Shown here: piece after piece, positions 14,101 through 28,432 of the stretch
How positions within the stretch are numbered: the first letter of the stretch is position 1
How the letters are laid out: every line of letters starts with the position of its first letter
Assembly: GCA_947650285.1 (NCBI GenBank)
Contig: CANTFL010000305.1
Coordinates: 1 to 64,000, forward strand
Origin: Hyaloperonospora brassicae
Taxonomy: Eukaryota; Oomycota; Peronosporomycetes; Peronosporales; Peronosporaceae
DNA: 64,000 nt
Reading direction: 5' to 3'
Made by a program: the position numbers and the translations under genes
The notes under the pieces: model-generated
What the model was told of the DNA's origin: nothing
Seen by the model: the letters and a program-made list of their open reading frames with translations, nothing else
The model's database searches: none

Positions 14101-17100
14101 TCGTGGTTTTATAGCCACGGCACAAGGTAACCTGACAAAACAGTTGCGTAATTTTGCCATACAAAACTAATCCAATTATATCTGTGGTCAAGCCGGCATT
14201 CAATCGCTTTAACCCTAGACCAGTACATTTTGAATACGTACTACGATCGATTCTTGGAGAAGCGAATGACCTTTCACAAGATAGCTTGGAAGTCACATCC
14301 GTCGAAGGGCGTCAAATTCCTTAGAGTCGCGTATCAAGGAAAAATTGTATAGGGCTGTTATTACGCGTCGTTATACTTTAAATTATGATCATAATGGATT
14401 TACGCGTGATTCATATATGTTTAATATCGCCAAATTTGAGGTTAATACAATCTTTAAACGCTTAACAAGATGGAACATACAAATGGAAGATACATTTTGA
14501 GCGAAGGCATCATAGCTATAATTGTATCTGACAAAATCATAACGTCATCTAAAATTGGTCGAATCTTATTATCATGGTATCATATATTATATTTCTTCGC
14601 TTTTTTTGGTGTGAGAGTACCGTATAATGTTTTAGCATTCAATACGTGCTACGGGGGGAAATCTTCAAGTCAAGTTTAAAAACTCATAAGGGGCAGTGTA
14701 GTACCTTGGCTATACATATTATTATCCTATCGAGCCATCAAAATAGCATCGTCTAAAAAGGCTTCCATTTGGGCTTCTAAATTAATATATGATAATATTA
14801 TGTAGCAGTATGTCTGATCGGGCCTGGATACAATCTACGCTTCATCGAAAAATAGATTAAAATTGTTTTATAAGCCTGCCTAAGTTCAGCAGCTTGTAAA
14901 TATGTATTTGCGTGACATGACACCAACTGGGTGGACGTAGACGCTTTCGTGCACATAAAGTCGACTAGATCAAGCGACCTAGCGATAGGAGCTAAGGTGC
15001 CCTCGGCTAAGGTTCACGGCATATGACCATACGATTTTATCCACGCTTCCTCGTCCGATTACTTGACTAACCTCTATATAAGTCAAATGGTGCAATATAT
15101 AGATTAACCGGCTTGTGACGAAAACAGAATTGAAGTTGTGCCGTCTTTTGGGCTCCAGGGATGTCCAATCGTCACCTACAAACGCATGTGGCGAACCTCG
15201 CAAATAATCAAATAATATATATGGGCTACCAGTCAAACTTGTACTAGCTAGGCCCTTATAGAATAGACGGAATACGTATATAGATGTTAGGAAGGACTCA
15301 TCGCGAAAGTAAGGTCTTGCCTTATACTTCGAAAATACTGCTTTTTAATCTCTTTATATATCTCTTTGTTTTACTGGTGCCCGGTTTATGGCTCCCGATA
15401 TCTCTACCTATATCTTAAACATTTTGCGTTGAATATTCTCTTCATTTACGCGATGATCAACGAGATCGAATAATCAAGCTAAAAGGCGTCGGCTAGCTCG
15501 CCAACGTCTACTTGTCATGTTTTTAACGCAAAGTGCTTATCATTGTTTTAAATTGCCAAGCTGTATACCCAATCTATTCTGATTAAACTTATACAATTAG
15601 CACGTTCTTCCGCCAAGAAAAATACTTACGTTTGAAGTAAAAAGATAATGACCTTTGATATTATTGGCTACACATAATATTATCTCACGAACGTCGAACT
15701 AAATGGAATTTTCTGTCGCATAATATCTTGGCCGTAATATTTTGATTATTAAATCATTGTAAGAGAGCTGAGCAAAGGTGATAATGAAAATTGCTTGTTG
15801 TCTCTGAAACCGAAGGCATAGTCTGATTGAAAACCCGTATTTGTGAGAAAGGTTGTGTCATTACAAAATAGTCATTAGTCGGAATGTGAGGGAGAGATGA
15901 AGATGCGCACATGACAAAAGAAGGAACGTATTAGAGATGGTCAAAGTTTCGCTCGAATAAATATTTTTGGTAGGTGATATAACGTATAAGGTTGGATTAT
16001 AGTGGTACGCCAGTAGCACCAGTAGTAACATTTTTGTCATTTATATAAACTGTTCTTAATTATTCTTTGCAATGGCGAGAAGTGCGGCTGCGGCAGAGGT
16101 CGCAGAATTGCGATATCGAATTAGGTTGAAGATGAGCTGCTGAAAGGGCACGCAACTGTGGGGTGATAAGCGTCGACACACGTCCCTAAACAAGCTTTTT
16201 GTTTCGAAATAATTAACAAGTTTAATATATACATTGCAGAACTACTATGTCGTTAAAAAAATAATCCCTTGATGTACATACCTTGATCTTTTATATTGTT
16301 ATGACGCTTAATTGATTGCGTACAAGTTCGAAAAAAATACAATATGCTGCACATGATTTAGGGTACCTTAGTGATCGATAGTTCGGAGTAGAATACATAT
16401 AAATTTGATTGTTATATTCCAATTAACGAATTGGCTTTACAATATAGGTTCTGCAGAGCTAAACATAAGCTGCGCATGAAAAAGATCTATTTAAGCAGTG
16501 ACCGAAATTACTTCCGATCACAATATTCTTTGCAGCCTTTTACCACAAATAATAGGCTGGGCCAAAAAGCTTAACTAATATATAGGCAATTAGACGCAAA
16601 AATTCAACCTTTAAGATGAGGAAATTTTGTAAACATTGCCGCTACCATACCTATTGTATAAAAACGGTCAGTGCGACTATAGGCCATATGTTGGACCCAC
16701 CAACAGCCACTAAAAGCGAACAGACGTGCGGATAGATCATCCGTTATTCATTTCCTCGACGATGGTATTCTATCTGGGAAATCTCGGTGCCTCTATTTGC
16801 GTATAATAAAACTGAGAAAACCGTTCCGAGGCCCAATAGATACATTCTTATGTGTAGCATTGTTAAATTCAAAAACCGGAAAGAGAGAAATTGCAAAGAA
16901 AATTCTCAAAGGCGGACTCATCATTACCATCGATGTAGAATTTGTATACTATATCGGTATATCAAGAGCCAATAGCAGGCGTTGCTGGATATGATATAAT
17001 AGTTAGAGACCAAAACAAATACCTGCACAATGCCAGTATGGATATATATTGTATATCGAAATAACAAATAATTGCGTCAGATTCAACAAGACAAGTTATA

Positions 17101-18457
17101 TAAGGAAATTATACGACGCGTGTCTACAATACCCAAATTATCGCAAGCTTCTTGCAGGGACTTTATACTTATAAATGTATTTAGCGCAGTCGATCTAAAT
17201 CCTTTTTTTAGTGGCCATGAATGACAGATAAAACAACTGTAAGAAGCACGTTTGATCGATAAGTAGATAAGTCACGACAATTTAAAAAGTGATATTATAT
17301 GATTCATTTTGATACATTTATGTATTTTTCACTGCGACGCGTGGATTGACGTATACATGAGGCGTCAAATTACAAGACGTATAGCGCAATGAGAACGCAG
17401 ACGACAAAACTTAGCTCAAACAGGGTATTTAATGATACAATTTAGTTCTGTAAAAAGAATATGTATATCCATCTATCATATTTTTTACGGGAAACAAATA
17501 ATAATTAAGAATCATTTTCATCTGAATTGCCCTACCTACACCGTCATAATTCCTATCGACAAGAATAAAAACTCTATAAAAGATACAATAACACAAGTGT
17601 TATGGGCTTTACGCATTACATAATTAATAACTTGTTTGTGCATGTTGTCCTTGTGTTAAATTTCTACATTTAATTTATCAAAAATAGCACGTCACATACA
17701 TGTCATCTATTTATGGCGAGCCAGGTTCATTAGACATCCATATTTCGACAAATAAGTAAAAGGCTCTTGCAAAATTAAGCAGCCAATTTGCATATTTGTA
17801 AAGAATCCAGATGGGGTATATATAATGATACCTACATTTTATAATATTTCTCTATTACATATTTGCTTTCGTCCCCTTATAAGCTAAATTATATTCTATT
17901 AAGCCTGTTATACGCTGCACAACTATCAAATCTTTCATAAAAGATCCTAAGGTGAATAGAATAAATCCTTCAACAAATTGACGGCTAAAAACGTGTAGCC
18001 AATATGCGAAGCGAACAAAATTTCCCGTAAGACATTCGGAAGTATAAGGGTCAAGAGATCGAATTTGTAAAAGCTGACAAGACTTGAGTGCAAATGCCCC
18101 GATGCTAAATGCTGAAAAGTCCATTGAATATAAGACCGAGATAACTACCCTAAGCGTACAGAGCGCAAGATAAATATTTATATTTGACCCGTAAATAATA
18201 CCATCTACTAAAACTAAAACCTTAAAATGCTCAAAATCAATTGTAGTAATATTAAAGACAAAATTGGTCTTTTGCTAATTAGGTAACCCACATTTTTGTA
18301 CGATCGACGATAACTGGCGTCGGTCATTCGTTGAAGATGAGCTGTAAAGCTAAATTTAATTACAACTGATCACCAATTTCGGCAGGAAGCGGGTTTCGAG
18401 ATAAATCAATATACTTTGCACTCTACAGTCACGGTTCCTACAAAGATATAAAAAAAT
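5181..18457. other. AT-rich DNA without genes
   Basis: About 13 kb of AT-rich sequence where no frame exceeds about 105 codons and none resembles a known domain. One small decayed repeat piece (6610-6660) relates to the repeat at 3090-3660. I see no tRNA-like T-arm, no tandem satellite and no coding bias. It is probably old transposon debris that has drifted to high AT. Confidence 0.6.
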
Positions 18458-18609
18458 GGGGCCGAGGCTTAAACCGTGCTCATAAAGTTTGCGTGGAGTA
18501 AGTTTAGAGACCGAAAACGCTTCGAAAAATATTGGGGCCGAGGCTTAAACCGTGCTTAGAAAGTTTGCGTGGGGTAAGTTTAGAGACCGAAAACGCTTCG
18601 AACAATATT
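18458..18609. repeat. Tandem duplication, 2 x 76 bp
   Basis: 18458-18533 and 18534-18609 are two head-to-tail copies beginning GGGGCCGAGGCTTAAACCGT. By hand I count 4 differences in 76 positions. The unit has more GC than the surrounding AT-rich DNA. Each unit carries AAGTTTAGAGACCGAAAACG. No ORF or recognised element is associated with it. Confidence 0.95.
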
Positions 18610-21600
18610 GGTCCCGATTAGTGCACACTGAAAAAAATATTTAATTGATGCCCAAAATTGTCTTTACACTAATGGGACATGTTATAAAATAATCAGGGCT
18701 CCTAATATAATTAACTATAAAACCAAATTATATGAGGTAACTTACAGGCGCGTAATTTAAGCAATTATGAAGGATTTACAATTTAAAATATCACTAACGA
18801 ACGTTGTCGATAGCGCTCAACTTTGACGCCACACTCCTATAAGGAGAGTTTGGAAGCAAATTATATAACCTTTATTTTTGCCCGTATACATTTAACATAT
18901 TTCGACACCATATGAATATATTGAAATTAGTATCCAAAATTATAGCACATGCTACGATTTATAATTAGATATAGAAGTCCACAGTAGATCAATTGAAGTG
19001 GAGCTTTAGAGCTTAATTTGGGACTGCAATTGCATCTTGATAGGTTCACGATTAATCAAATAATAGATAATAAATCTAATTTTTGCTACGCACGTCCCGT
19101 TTATTGCTTATAAGTAAGTCATGTGGCATTTCGACGACAGAAGAACGTGTTTTTATTTGCCTCAGTCCCATATACACGCTTATGAAGATGGTGTGATAGG
19201 GTTAGTGTAAGGACAATTACGCCGCCGGTAGGGGCAGCTAGTTACGCATAAAATGAAGATTTAGTATTAAATAAACCGGCCCTGCGAACACTGTTCTAAA
19301 TACTGAATCGGTATTAAAGGTAAGTGCAAAACCTTAGTAAATAGGGGTATTATGTGCAATATTGTATACATCAAAACCACAAGGGAGGTATCAAAATTTT
19401 GTCTTCACGGTATCGGAGTGCTAACAGAATTAATATGTAAAGGCATGTATACCCTGTAGTTAAAATTTAAATTTAAATGAAGTTCAAAACAGCTATGGTA
19501 AGCGCGTAAAATTAAACATTATGACGTACACCAGCGCTCAAAACATCAAGTTTATACCTTACGGCCAAACAATTTCCTTAGTGAGTTTTTTGCTAAACGA
19601 ACAGTGGGAGTGTAATGATCACATTAGCATTGTCCGAGCGCGTCAAAATCTCCCGAGATTCTATAATTTATTGTAAACTAACTAAAAGGACTCCGATCAA
19701 AAAATTGGATACTTTACCAGCAATTGAAGCGATGAGATAAGAATATGCGCATATTCCAGCCAGACCTTAAATATTTATATGGTGCTGAAAAATCTTTACC
19801 CCAAAGTTAAAAGGACATATCGGGAGAGCAATTAATATATCAAGTTTCAGATATGTTTTAAGCCCTGCATTTGCGTAACATTGATCGCACTGCAAAGTCC
19901 TGTATGCGGTGACAATCCATTATCAAATGCACAATGTCGATAATCCTTTTGTAATACATTAATAATACCACGCCGGACATTAAGACAAATATAATTAATA
20001 TATATTCTAAGGTTCCGAAAGATGGAATAGATCGTGATTAAAGGCGAGACTACGAGATCGACAAACGTCAATCATAAATTATTACCAAACACATCAAATT
20101 ATATCATATAATGGAAGCAAATATCGTATCGCAAACTCCCTACATATCTTGCTTCGATAATATACATGGTAGCAATCATTGTCTGTTTGGAACTCTCCAT
20201 ATATGACAGACACCTCTTAATGGAAAATGTTTTCCATAAAGACTATTTAAGCTTTCTATATGTTTAAAAAGCGAATTATAGATCGACTAACGGAAAACTA
20301 TACTACCTTGAGATGGAAACAAAACATACCGATAGTTATCTCCGCCGTCTAAGAAAAATACGTTAAGAAAAAATCTCGTGACGGCAAGCTATAATATTCT
20401 GTGTTAAGTTATATATGATATATATATATATATCAAAAGTAGCCGTTAAAGACGCTTGTATAAAATATACAAATCTTTAATTTTTCAATTATGATAGGTA
20501 ATCGATGCGTACAAGTTCCGCTTACTTTTGCGACAGCCGTCAAAAGCAACTGTTGACCAGGCGTGGATGACGAAAACAATCAATTTATAGACATTATTGC
20601 TTAAATCGAGATCAGCAAAGAATATTGTTGCATGAAATCTTTGCGGACGATGCCAACTATACGTATGAGTTAGGATTAAACCTTTGTAATTGGATTACAA
20701 CGAATATCATATCGATCATTAATACGAATAAGACCTCTTAATGTAATCAAGTGGTTGAATTGCTGTCATAGGTGTTATTGGCATATTTACATATGTGAAC
20801 ATGTTGATCGATATAAGTTTAAGTACCAGATTAAGATACATTGCACCGTCGTGCGCTTTATATATTTTTTAAAATGAACCTATTCTCATATTAGAGTATT
20901 AACTGACTTAATTACTATGCTGAGTACATTAGTGACCGTCATTAGTGACATATACACAAATATATATAGCATAAAAAAGTAGGACTATAAACCAATTTTT
21001 CTGTGGCTCGTATACCCTAATTTGTAAGTATGTAAAGTTGGTCGTTGATCCTATTACCCAATCGTTATTGTTATAACTCAACTTGCAACTTTCCCGTTCC
21101 CTTGTTTATTCCAGATAGTTAAACACACTGTTCTGTATCAAAAAACTAGTCTTACAGCTACATATTTGATGTTTATTGTGGGGCCTTATTAGCAGGTATT
21201 CAGAACTTGTCCTCGCTACATTTACATCCTTTACAACATCGATATTTGAGCATTTTAAATTCGTTGTTCATAGATACACCCGTATACTTGATATATAACA
21301 ATCGACTTCACAAAACATAATTGCGTAGCGATTGTTGTCGATTGTAGATCGGCCGTCAGTGGTGTTCCTATCGAATTAAACAACGTAAACCCACCAAAAT
21401 TAGGCGTATAGTCGGCACAATAAAACGATACGTCTCTTGTCGAGGCATTCAGAAAATAACTTAGAATATTTCAATCACTTGCTATAACGTATGACACGTG
21501 GCCCACAACGTATTTATCCCTTTTCGCCAATTTACCAAACTATATCATCATTCGTGCTCAATCGCTTGTTATATGCGTGAGTATGAATGCCGGTAACCTT

Positions 21601-24480
21601 ATGTGTTTATTTAAAGATTCATATTTATTTCTTCTAACATGTATAAATAAAATTATTATTTTAACTTCTTAAGAAAAGGAATCGTTCGAAATAAAAATCG
21701 TAATTTACATAATTATATAAATAAATGTAATTGATTTGAACGTCACAATGAACAGCGTTATAAGTTCTTAATGAACTAAATTATATGTAAACCTTTCCCT
21801 AATGCTTTAATTTATTATTTTTGCGGACCGACCCGCTTTTCAAATATCGATACCAGCAAATCACTTGGGATCTCAATTCCCGCAAGCTAGTAACATCTAT
21901 TAGGATAGCTTAAGAGACTTGCGAGATTTCTTTGTATTAATTTCATAGCGCAATCTTTATCTTTACTTTTGATGTGATTCTCCTTTATATGTAGATCACG
22001 TACAATGTACAAAGAATTTGGCTATACGGTAAGGCACTTTCTTCCCTTCGACAATTTTTTTATATATAATCTGTTGCAATAGAAGATGCATTATAAAAAT
22101 ACAATAGGTTGTAATCATTTAAAAGCTATTGCTAACTCTGCACTTGCAAAAGGAGTTTCTCATTTTTTTAATAAGACGCGTAACATGCAAACATTTTGAT
22201 TTTTTAACCGTTTTATTAGTTCAAAATAAATACTATGCCTTGAAGCAGATTGTATCTCTCGTTTGAAAACCCAAAGGATCTGGTGATGGATGCGCGGCCT
22301 GGATAGGGGTTGTCGAAATAATTCAGTTTTAGTAAAAAAAAGTGTAATTAACGCTTTCTTATCAGGATGAATCGCCGTGATGACATGTTGAAGTTGATGA
22401 ACGATACATAGTATTTTATGATCGATACCATCATATTTTGATACTGGATTCTTGTCATAGCTTATGCCTAGCTTATACTCCGCTGCTTACTCGCTAAGGC
22501 AATCTTACGCTCAGCCGCATCATATCCGACACTTCTCTATTTACCTCTTATTTGTGGACGTCATTTTCTCACGCGAGATTATATATTGATGAGCTGAGTA
22601 TTTCATCTAAAGCAATTAGGGCTGTCTTGTCTGCGTCTTTACGTAATAATGAAAGCCTATTGTTTAATTGTAATACCACATTACATCAATGTATATGTTC
22701 AAGGTTTTAAGAATAAATATTAATAATATTAACCGATCAAATTGTACATCACATGATTCTTGACGATATATCGATGCAACCGCTACAGTATTAAATTATA
22801 ATATATATTACGTATAATTTGTATGATAAATATGACCGCTTTACTTGCGCAATGGGCCTGTTTAATATCGTTGATAGCTACGGTGTTAATATCAGTATAA
22901 TAGGGTTATGTTAGAGCACTTACTCTGTATACAAATTTTTTTTTTATTATGAACGTGTTCTTTCACAAGTTTTACCTTTATCTGCATGTAAAATGTACGA
23001 AATATTACGAATCACCTGCCACCACTATGTCAATTTTAGAATTTCAATAATTCGCCAGTCAAAGCGGATAATACTCTGTACCGCTTCCGATGACAGTAAT
23101 ATCTCAGCAGAATTTTTTGTTTTTTATTGATGCGTTCCAGATGCATCGTAGCGGGGTGACCTAGTTGCATGTTTTTCAATTGAATAAATTGACAATAAAC
23201 AATTATATATGAACGTCTTATCGTACATTACTTTCTATAGGACAACTTACCAGTAGCTCAAAGGTCTATATACTATTATTGGATATCGAACTGATATATA
23301 AAATCACCGATCGCTACTTGAGCCACAAGGAGAAATTTGTCATTCTGTATTGACACGGTTCTCTTCGCGCGTTTACGTGAGGTCGTATGGCACAAAACCA
23401 CAACTTTGTCATTGAGGTTCACCTATGTACCGATTTCAGGGCTTAGTCACCAGTACTCCGTTACAATTGTGCTGTAATCCTCCATACGATTATGTAATAT
23501 ATTCAATTGGGATTTGATGCAGGCAAACGTGGTCATGGCAATGTAGGCAAGACCTACGCCGCCTTGTTGCTATAATGAACGTATTTTGTTTACTTAGCGG
23601 TGCATGATCTTATCGGTCAAATCTTTTGGGTCTCATTTTCCATTGCCGAGCAAGTCTATTGTAAAAATGAGCTTTTTGGTGTAAATTAAGATAGAAAAAT
23701 GTAAAGAAATGAGCAGGTTAAGGTATTCGCCTACCATCGACTGAATGACACCGTGCAATAACTCGCAATTTCAGCCTTGATTAATATAAAACTGCAAAAC
23801 CAATTCAATGGTCTCCATCCAAATAATATATATTACACATTTGCGAGGCGAGCCATGCAAAGGTCAAGTCACCTTTTTTCTTCCTGGATACACTATAAAT
23901 TACTTGACTATATAACTTACTCATATTAATTGCGCGTCGGCACACCCGCAGCAAATTACAGTGGGTTAAGTTGATCGTGAAGGTTAAGAATGCAGAAATA
24001 TCAGACCGCAAACGAGCAAAATGTAATTTTCTTTCGATCGCCAGGCTGGTATAAAGTGTTGTTTTATCGTGAACTTACGCTGTAATTGGACGCCGTTTTG
24101 GCGATATCGACTTCGAGCGGAAAAATAGGATCTTCTACACGTCAGATCCTTTCATTCCAAAATAAATGATGCACTGACTCATGTAAGATTAATCCTTACA
24201 TCAAAGGCTACATAGTCATAGGCCTCTCGTGCCGAAAAATTTATATTTCCCTTGCCTTGGAAGTACAGTCTGTTGATTAGAATACAGCTTGAATCGAGTC
24301 CCGAGCGAAGCTCGGTGTACTGAGAACTCAAATATCATTATTAATTGTTTGTTAGACTTTTACGTATAAATGCCTAGCACGCTTTAACAGCGTAGATAGT
24401 AGAGTCTGAAGCCGTCGCATACGTAATGGTTGCAGAAGACATGATCCCGTTAGGCTGGCCACGTTTACATTAGGCAAAAA
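18610..24480. other. AT-rich DNA without genes
   Basis: Continuation of the AT-rich, ORF-poor region. The only local structure noticed is a short TA-dinucleotide run at 20411-20433. No domain, RNA gene or LTR-like terminal sequence was seen on either strand. Confidence 0.55.
20411..20433. repeat. (TA)n microsatellite
   Basis: A short run of TA dinucleotides with one GA interruption, self-complementary and able to form a cruciform or hairpin. Ordinary in AT-rich DNA. Confidence 0.9.
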
Positions 24481-27249
24481 CATTGTGGCGAATAAATTAA
24501 TTTCTAAGCTGTATTACAAGACGATTGTGAGTCCAGAACCTGGCAAGAAACTCTCTCGTATATGCGTGACAGCTCAAGTCTATATAATTTGCACCATATG
24601 TTTAGCCTTGTATAACTCTTGCCGCGTCCGTTCTATGGGTTTTAAGCGACGTTTGCAAATATTCGTGCGGTATAGTTTGAGTGGCGCTAAATATCGAACG
24701 CCTTCCCGCAGGTGGGCTTGAGTAAAAACCGTTTAATCGCCAAAGGAAAGTAGAGTTCTTACACAATATTTTTTTGAAGTAATTGAAGGTATTAATCGAC
24801 GAGAAAACTATTGTGCGCATAATAAGTTTGTTTCGGAGGGCGAGATCTTAAATCCACGGTTTTTATTTAATATAAAGTCATAATGTCGATGTGCCATTGC
24901 CGATCGCGCTATTAAATATTTAACTTGATAGATATAGGAAAAAGGCCCCATTAAATCAAAAAATTGAAAAATGCTCCATAGAATCGGAAATTTAAAAATT
25001 TCCATACGTTCTTAAAAGCTCAAGTTAATGTGGCAAACATAAAACCACACGTCCTCAATTATTTTCGTTGGCCCATTTTACGGTCGTGACCAATCCCCGC
25101 CCTGTTTGGGCAGCCACGGAGAGGGTTCTGCCGCGGGCGTGCTGCGCTTCCAGCCACTACTTGAAGGTGCAGGCGCAATATGTGAGGAAATATACGCATT
25201 TATATCATCGGTCGCGGCCGGAAACGCAGTCACTTGGTGCTATTATTGTTGATGCTAATGTTAATGCTTTTGTTATTGATGTTTTAGTTGGTATTGTAGA
25301 TGGTGCTGCTGATGTTGCTGCTGCTAAAGTTGTTTGTAAAAGCTGTTGTTGAATTAGTATATGTTGTTGATGCTACTTCTATTGCTACTGATGTTGATAC
25401 TGCTGTTGTGCTGTAGATGTTGCGGTTACTATTAATGCTCTTCTACTGGTGGGATCGCATGACCCTTCTTGCTTATTAGTTTAAATACTTAAAATCATTT
25501 AATAATATCAATAAATCCTGATAAATATACTGTTTCTGTTAAGCTCGTATTGAAGGCTACAATGTCTGCAGACCTATTTCACGAAGACTTCGTGCGATGA
25601 TGCCTGAAGCGTATTCGTCGAAGTGTTTTCTCAGTTGATTGAATGACAACGTGATTAAATCATGTTTTTGTCCTGATGTTGTGGTTTGGCGTTGTATGTA
25701 TATCTGTAATGTCAATATCAATTACTCGGGTTTAACTTTGATATTGCCGTCTGCCCTTGCTGATTGCTTAAATCGTTGTACAATACAAAGTTCCCATTAT
25801 TAAGCAATACGAAAGCCGAGTATGTAGCCGTATCATTGGTGAAGGAGACATATCAGTTCTGATGGGAAAATGGCAGCGCTGTTAAAATAAAAACTAATAG
25901 GGCGAGGTTGTTCACGGCCGTATATATGGAAAAATGACAATGAATAAGGACGTGTCAATTTGTGTGTAGCACATTAACTTAAGTTTATTAGGACGTAAGG
26001 CATTTATTATAATCGTAATTACATCGGTCAGTTACAATTACTTTCCCATATGCAGAAATGAATAGATTATGTAAATTACCGGCGAGGCAGATATAGTGAA
26101 AGATATCTTAGCGTGGCTCTTGTCAGTATAAGCATGTGTCGCGCATCAACGCTTTACCCTAAACAGTTTACTTCGCACGAATCTGAATTAGAATAAAATG
26201 AATTGCGAAAAATGTTTTTTTCTATCACAAACGGGATCTTACATATTAAGAGGTTGTCTTCTACTATCGTCGAGTCAGAACGGTTTTGTTTTGTATGCGT
26301 CTACACCACCTGGTGTCGAATCGCCCCCGAAAGGTATTGTTTTATCCAGCATTGTTACGCCTTCCCATCACGAAAAAACCCGTACATCTACCGAGAAAAG
26401 TATGACGCCTTTCAATCGGATTTAGATTCGCAATAAAATCATGAGGTGAGTCACAAAGGTTTTCCTTATATCACAGCATCCACCCGTTCACGTGTGGAAG
26501 CTAGTGCTGTGGCCCATGCGATCATTGCTGCGACTGCCGGCAATGGTGCTTCGAGGATGCGTTCAGAACAAAAATACGTGCCGGAAGACTGGCGGAAGAC
26601 GCATCGCGCTGAATGGCAATTGTAATTCACGCGCACGTTGGTAGACGAGGGCAGCATGATTGTGGGATTGGCGCTTTAAAGACCCATTGCTCTCTTTTGC
26701 GTATCCCGGAGCTCATTACTCACCGAAGGCTCCATAACGTGGTGCGGTCAAGGCACGGCATCACACTTTGGTCGAGAACGCGTTTGCAATCCGCTATTAT
26801 TCGGGGCTCAAAGACCTCATTTGAAGCTGTGGAACGTGGCACGTTTTGGACGAAGTTGAGCGTAGCGTCCATTTGCAGTCTCTGATAAAAACTCCTTACT
26901 GTTCGTCATCATTGCACTTGCTTGCCGCGCGTGCTGTTGATGTACCTGGCATGTACGTTCTCGAGCGTGAAGGTGTCAATAGCTCCATGACAGACAAAGG
27001 AAAACGCAAGTATTATAGAAGTGAGTAACATTATAAATGTATTATTACGATTGCGGTTGGCTTTTTTCCAGGAATCTACTCTTATGCGAAAGTAGCTCCT
27101 ACCGTACTCGTCGATATCCGTTCAGTGTAGTAGCCCAAACTCGAAAAAAACAAGCAATAGCGCTACTCTGCGGAATTCGTACTCCTTGTAAGACGTCATG
27201 GAAAGGTATGTGTTAGCAGATATGCGTTCAGACAGGTCATCTAATTTTC
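24481..27249. other. Mixed-composition DNA, no identified gene
   Basis: Short frames of 60-94 codons only (for example plus 25068-25352, 26198-26425 and 26613-26885). The frame through 26470-26630 on the plus strand reads as Ala-rich, plausible coding sequence (ASAVAHAIIAATAGNG) but is broken on both sides, so it may be a fragment of a dead gene. I do not recognise it. The trinucleotide repeat at 25230-25610 is listed separately. Confidence 0.4.
25230..25610. repeat. Trinucleotide-rich dispersed repeat, copy 1
   Basis: The left part is an imperfect array of GTT, GCT, GAT and GGT triplets (25240-25440). The right part is unique sequence that aligns with 42190-42405: GTGGGAT(C/T)GCAT, CTGCTTAT or CTTGCTTATTA, AATAAATC, TATCTGTTT or TCTATCAGTTT, then TCTGCAGAC and GTGCGATGATGCC. 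Two copies sharing both the triplet array and the downstream tail define a dispersed element rather than a simple microsatellite. No protein is encoded. Confidence 0.75.
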
Positions 27250-27560
27250 AGTGTTCAACTGCAAGACCTGTTACAGACACGTCCCGATCTCACCTGATTG
27301 GCTAATAAGATGATAGGCAGGACGAAGATGTGACCAGTGGACGTATGGATCGAGAGAAGAGGGTCGTCATGTCAAACTATCAGGAGAAGATGATGAGTGA
27401 AACAGCGATATCCGGACGACATTGTAAAGACAAGCACATGTTGATGGGCATGCTAAACGTGTACCAGGTGCAACTTGACTTGATCAAGTGCAAAAGGTAT
27501 GGTTAACAACTAACTGTAATTTTCTCTCTATGTATTACTTTCACTATCTACGTCCTCCGC
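27250..27560 (+). repeat. Solo LTR related to the Copia-1 LTR
   Basis: It begins TGTTCAACTGCAAGACCTG and repeats, in order, the blocks seen at 4797-5180: ACTGCAAGACCTGTTACA, CACCTGATTGGCTAA, TTGATGGGCATGCT, ACCAGGTGCAACTTGAC and GGTTAACAAC. No Copia coding sequence lies beside it, so it is a solo LTR or an LTR fragment. Target-site duplications could not be made out, and the ends are approximate. Confidence 0.65.
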
Positions 27561-28432
27561 ACAAGTGCGGACCACGACACGTAACAATTCACTGCACGTC
27601 ATACCGAAGACGGTCGAGCAGAGGTGGCAAACGTCGCGCATGCTTAAGTGAACAAACCTTTTTACGTCATTACCACGCGCAGAAAAGACACAAGTGCACT
27701 TGAGAATAGACGGCAGTGCCCACTTCGCAAGGATCAACAGCTCGGTATCGGCAGCAAACTGTAATGACACCTTAAGGCCTTGAAGACACATTGTAGAAGT
27801 ACCCCGTACATCTACTTGGCGACTCCGAAAAACTGAGCAAGTAAAAGACCCTATTGGCGACTTTGAAAAGCTGAGCAAGCCAGAGACCCTCTTAGTAGCC
27901 GGTGCTAACGATAAAAATGGCTACAGGAGCTCGTCACACCATGTCTCTGACGTGCTGACGTGCTATCGATCGCATGTTAGCAAATTGCCTTTCTACGCGC
28001 TTCCAGACATGCGCATCTGACACCACCACGAGAAGACCCAGCGAGCCACGTCAACCGACTCTGGCTAAAGCAATTTGATGTATGCTAATGTCCAGTCACT
28101 AGAGAAAGCGACGACGACAGCGCGCACTTGCGTGCGCGTCTCCGGCTCGCCAGATAGACCACGTCACCGCTTCTCGTCACCTGAACACAGCATTAATCGC
28201 ATCCTGTGTCTCCTTTTGCTCCTCGTCAGCCAAAACCATCCGCGTCTTCGCGACACAATCCTGTGTGTCCGATTCGTCGTAGCTGCCTCCGAATCATTCG
28301 TGTATGCTACGATGCCTTGGGATACCTGGTGTTTTCCCGCCTAGTATACTTTCCATAGCCGCACATGGACACAATGTAGACCACGAGCAACGCGCTAAAC
28401 ATATTCGCCGTAAAGGTGTCAGCAGTGTGGGC
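27561..28432. other. GC-richer DNA, possible dead gene fragments
   Basis: Frames of 70-116 codons on both strands, none recognised. The plus frame at about 27850-28020 is open (GDFEKLSKPETLLVAG) and includes part of a 38-bp tandem duplication. It ends at the TGA near 28018. It could be the 3' end of a decayed gene, but there is no start and no domain. Confidence 0.35.
27816..27891. repeat. Tandem duplication, 2 x 38 bp
   Basis: 27816-27853 and 27854-27891 both begin TTGGCGACT and continue GAAAAxCTGAGCAAG and GAGACCCT-like sequence, with a few substitutions. The offset of 38 bp is not a multiple of three, so the duplication shifts any reading frame across it. Confidence 0.8.
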
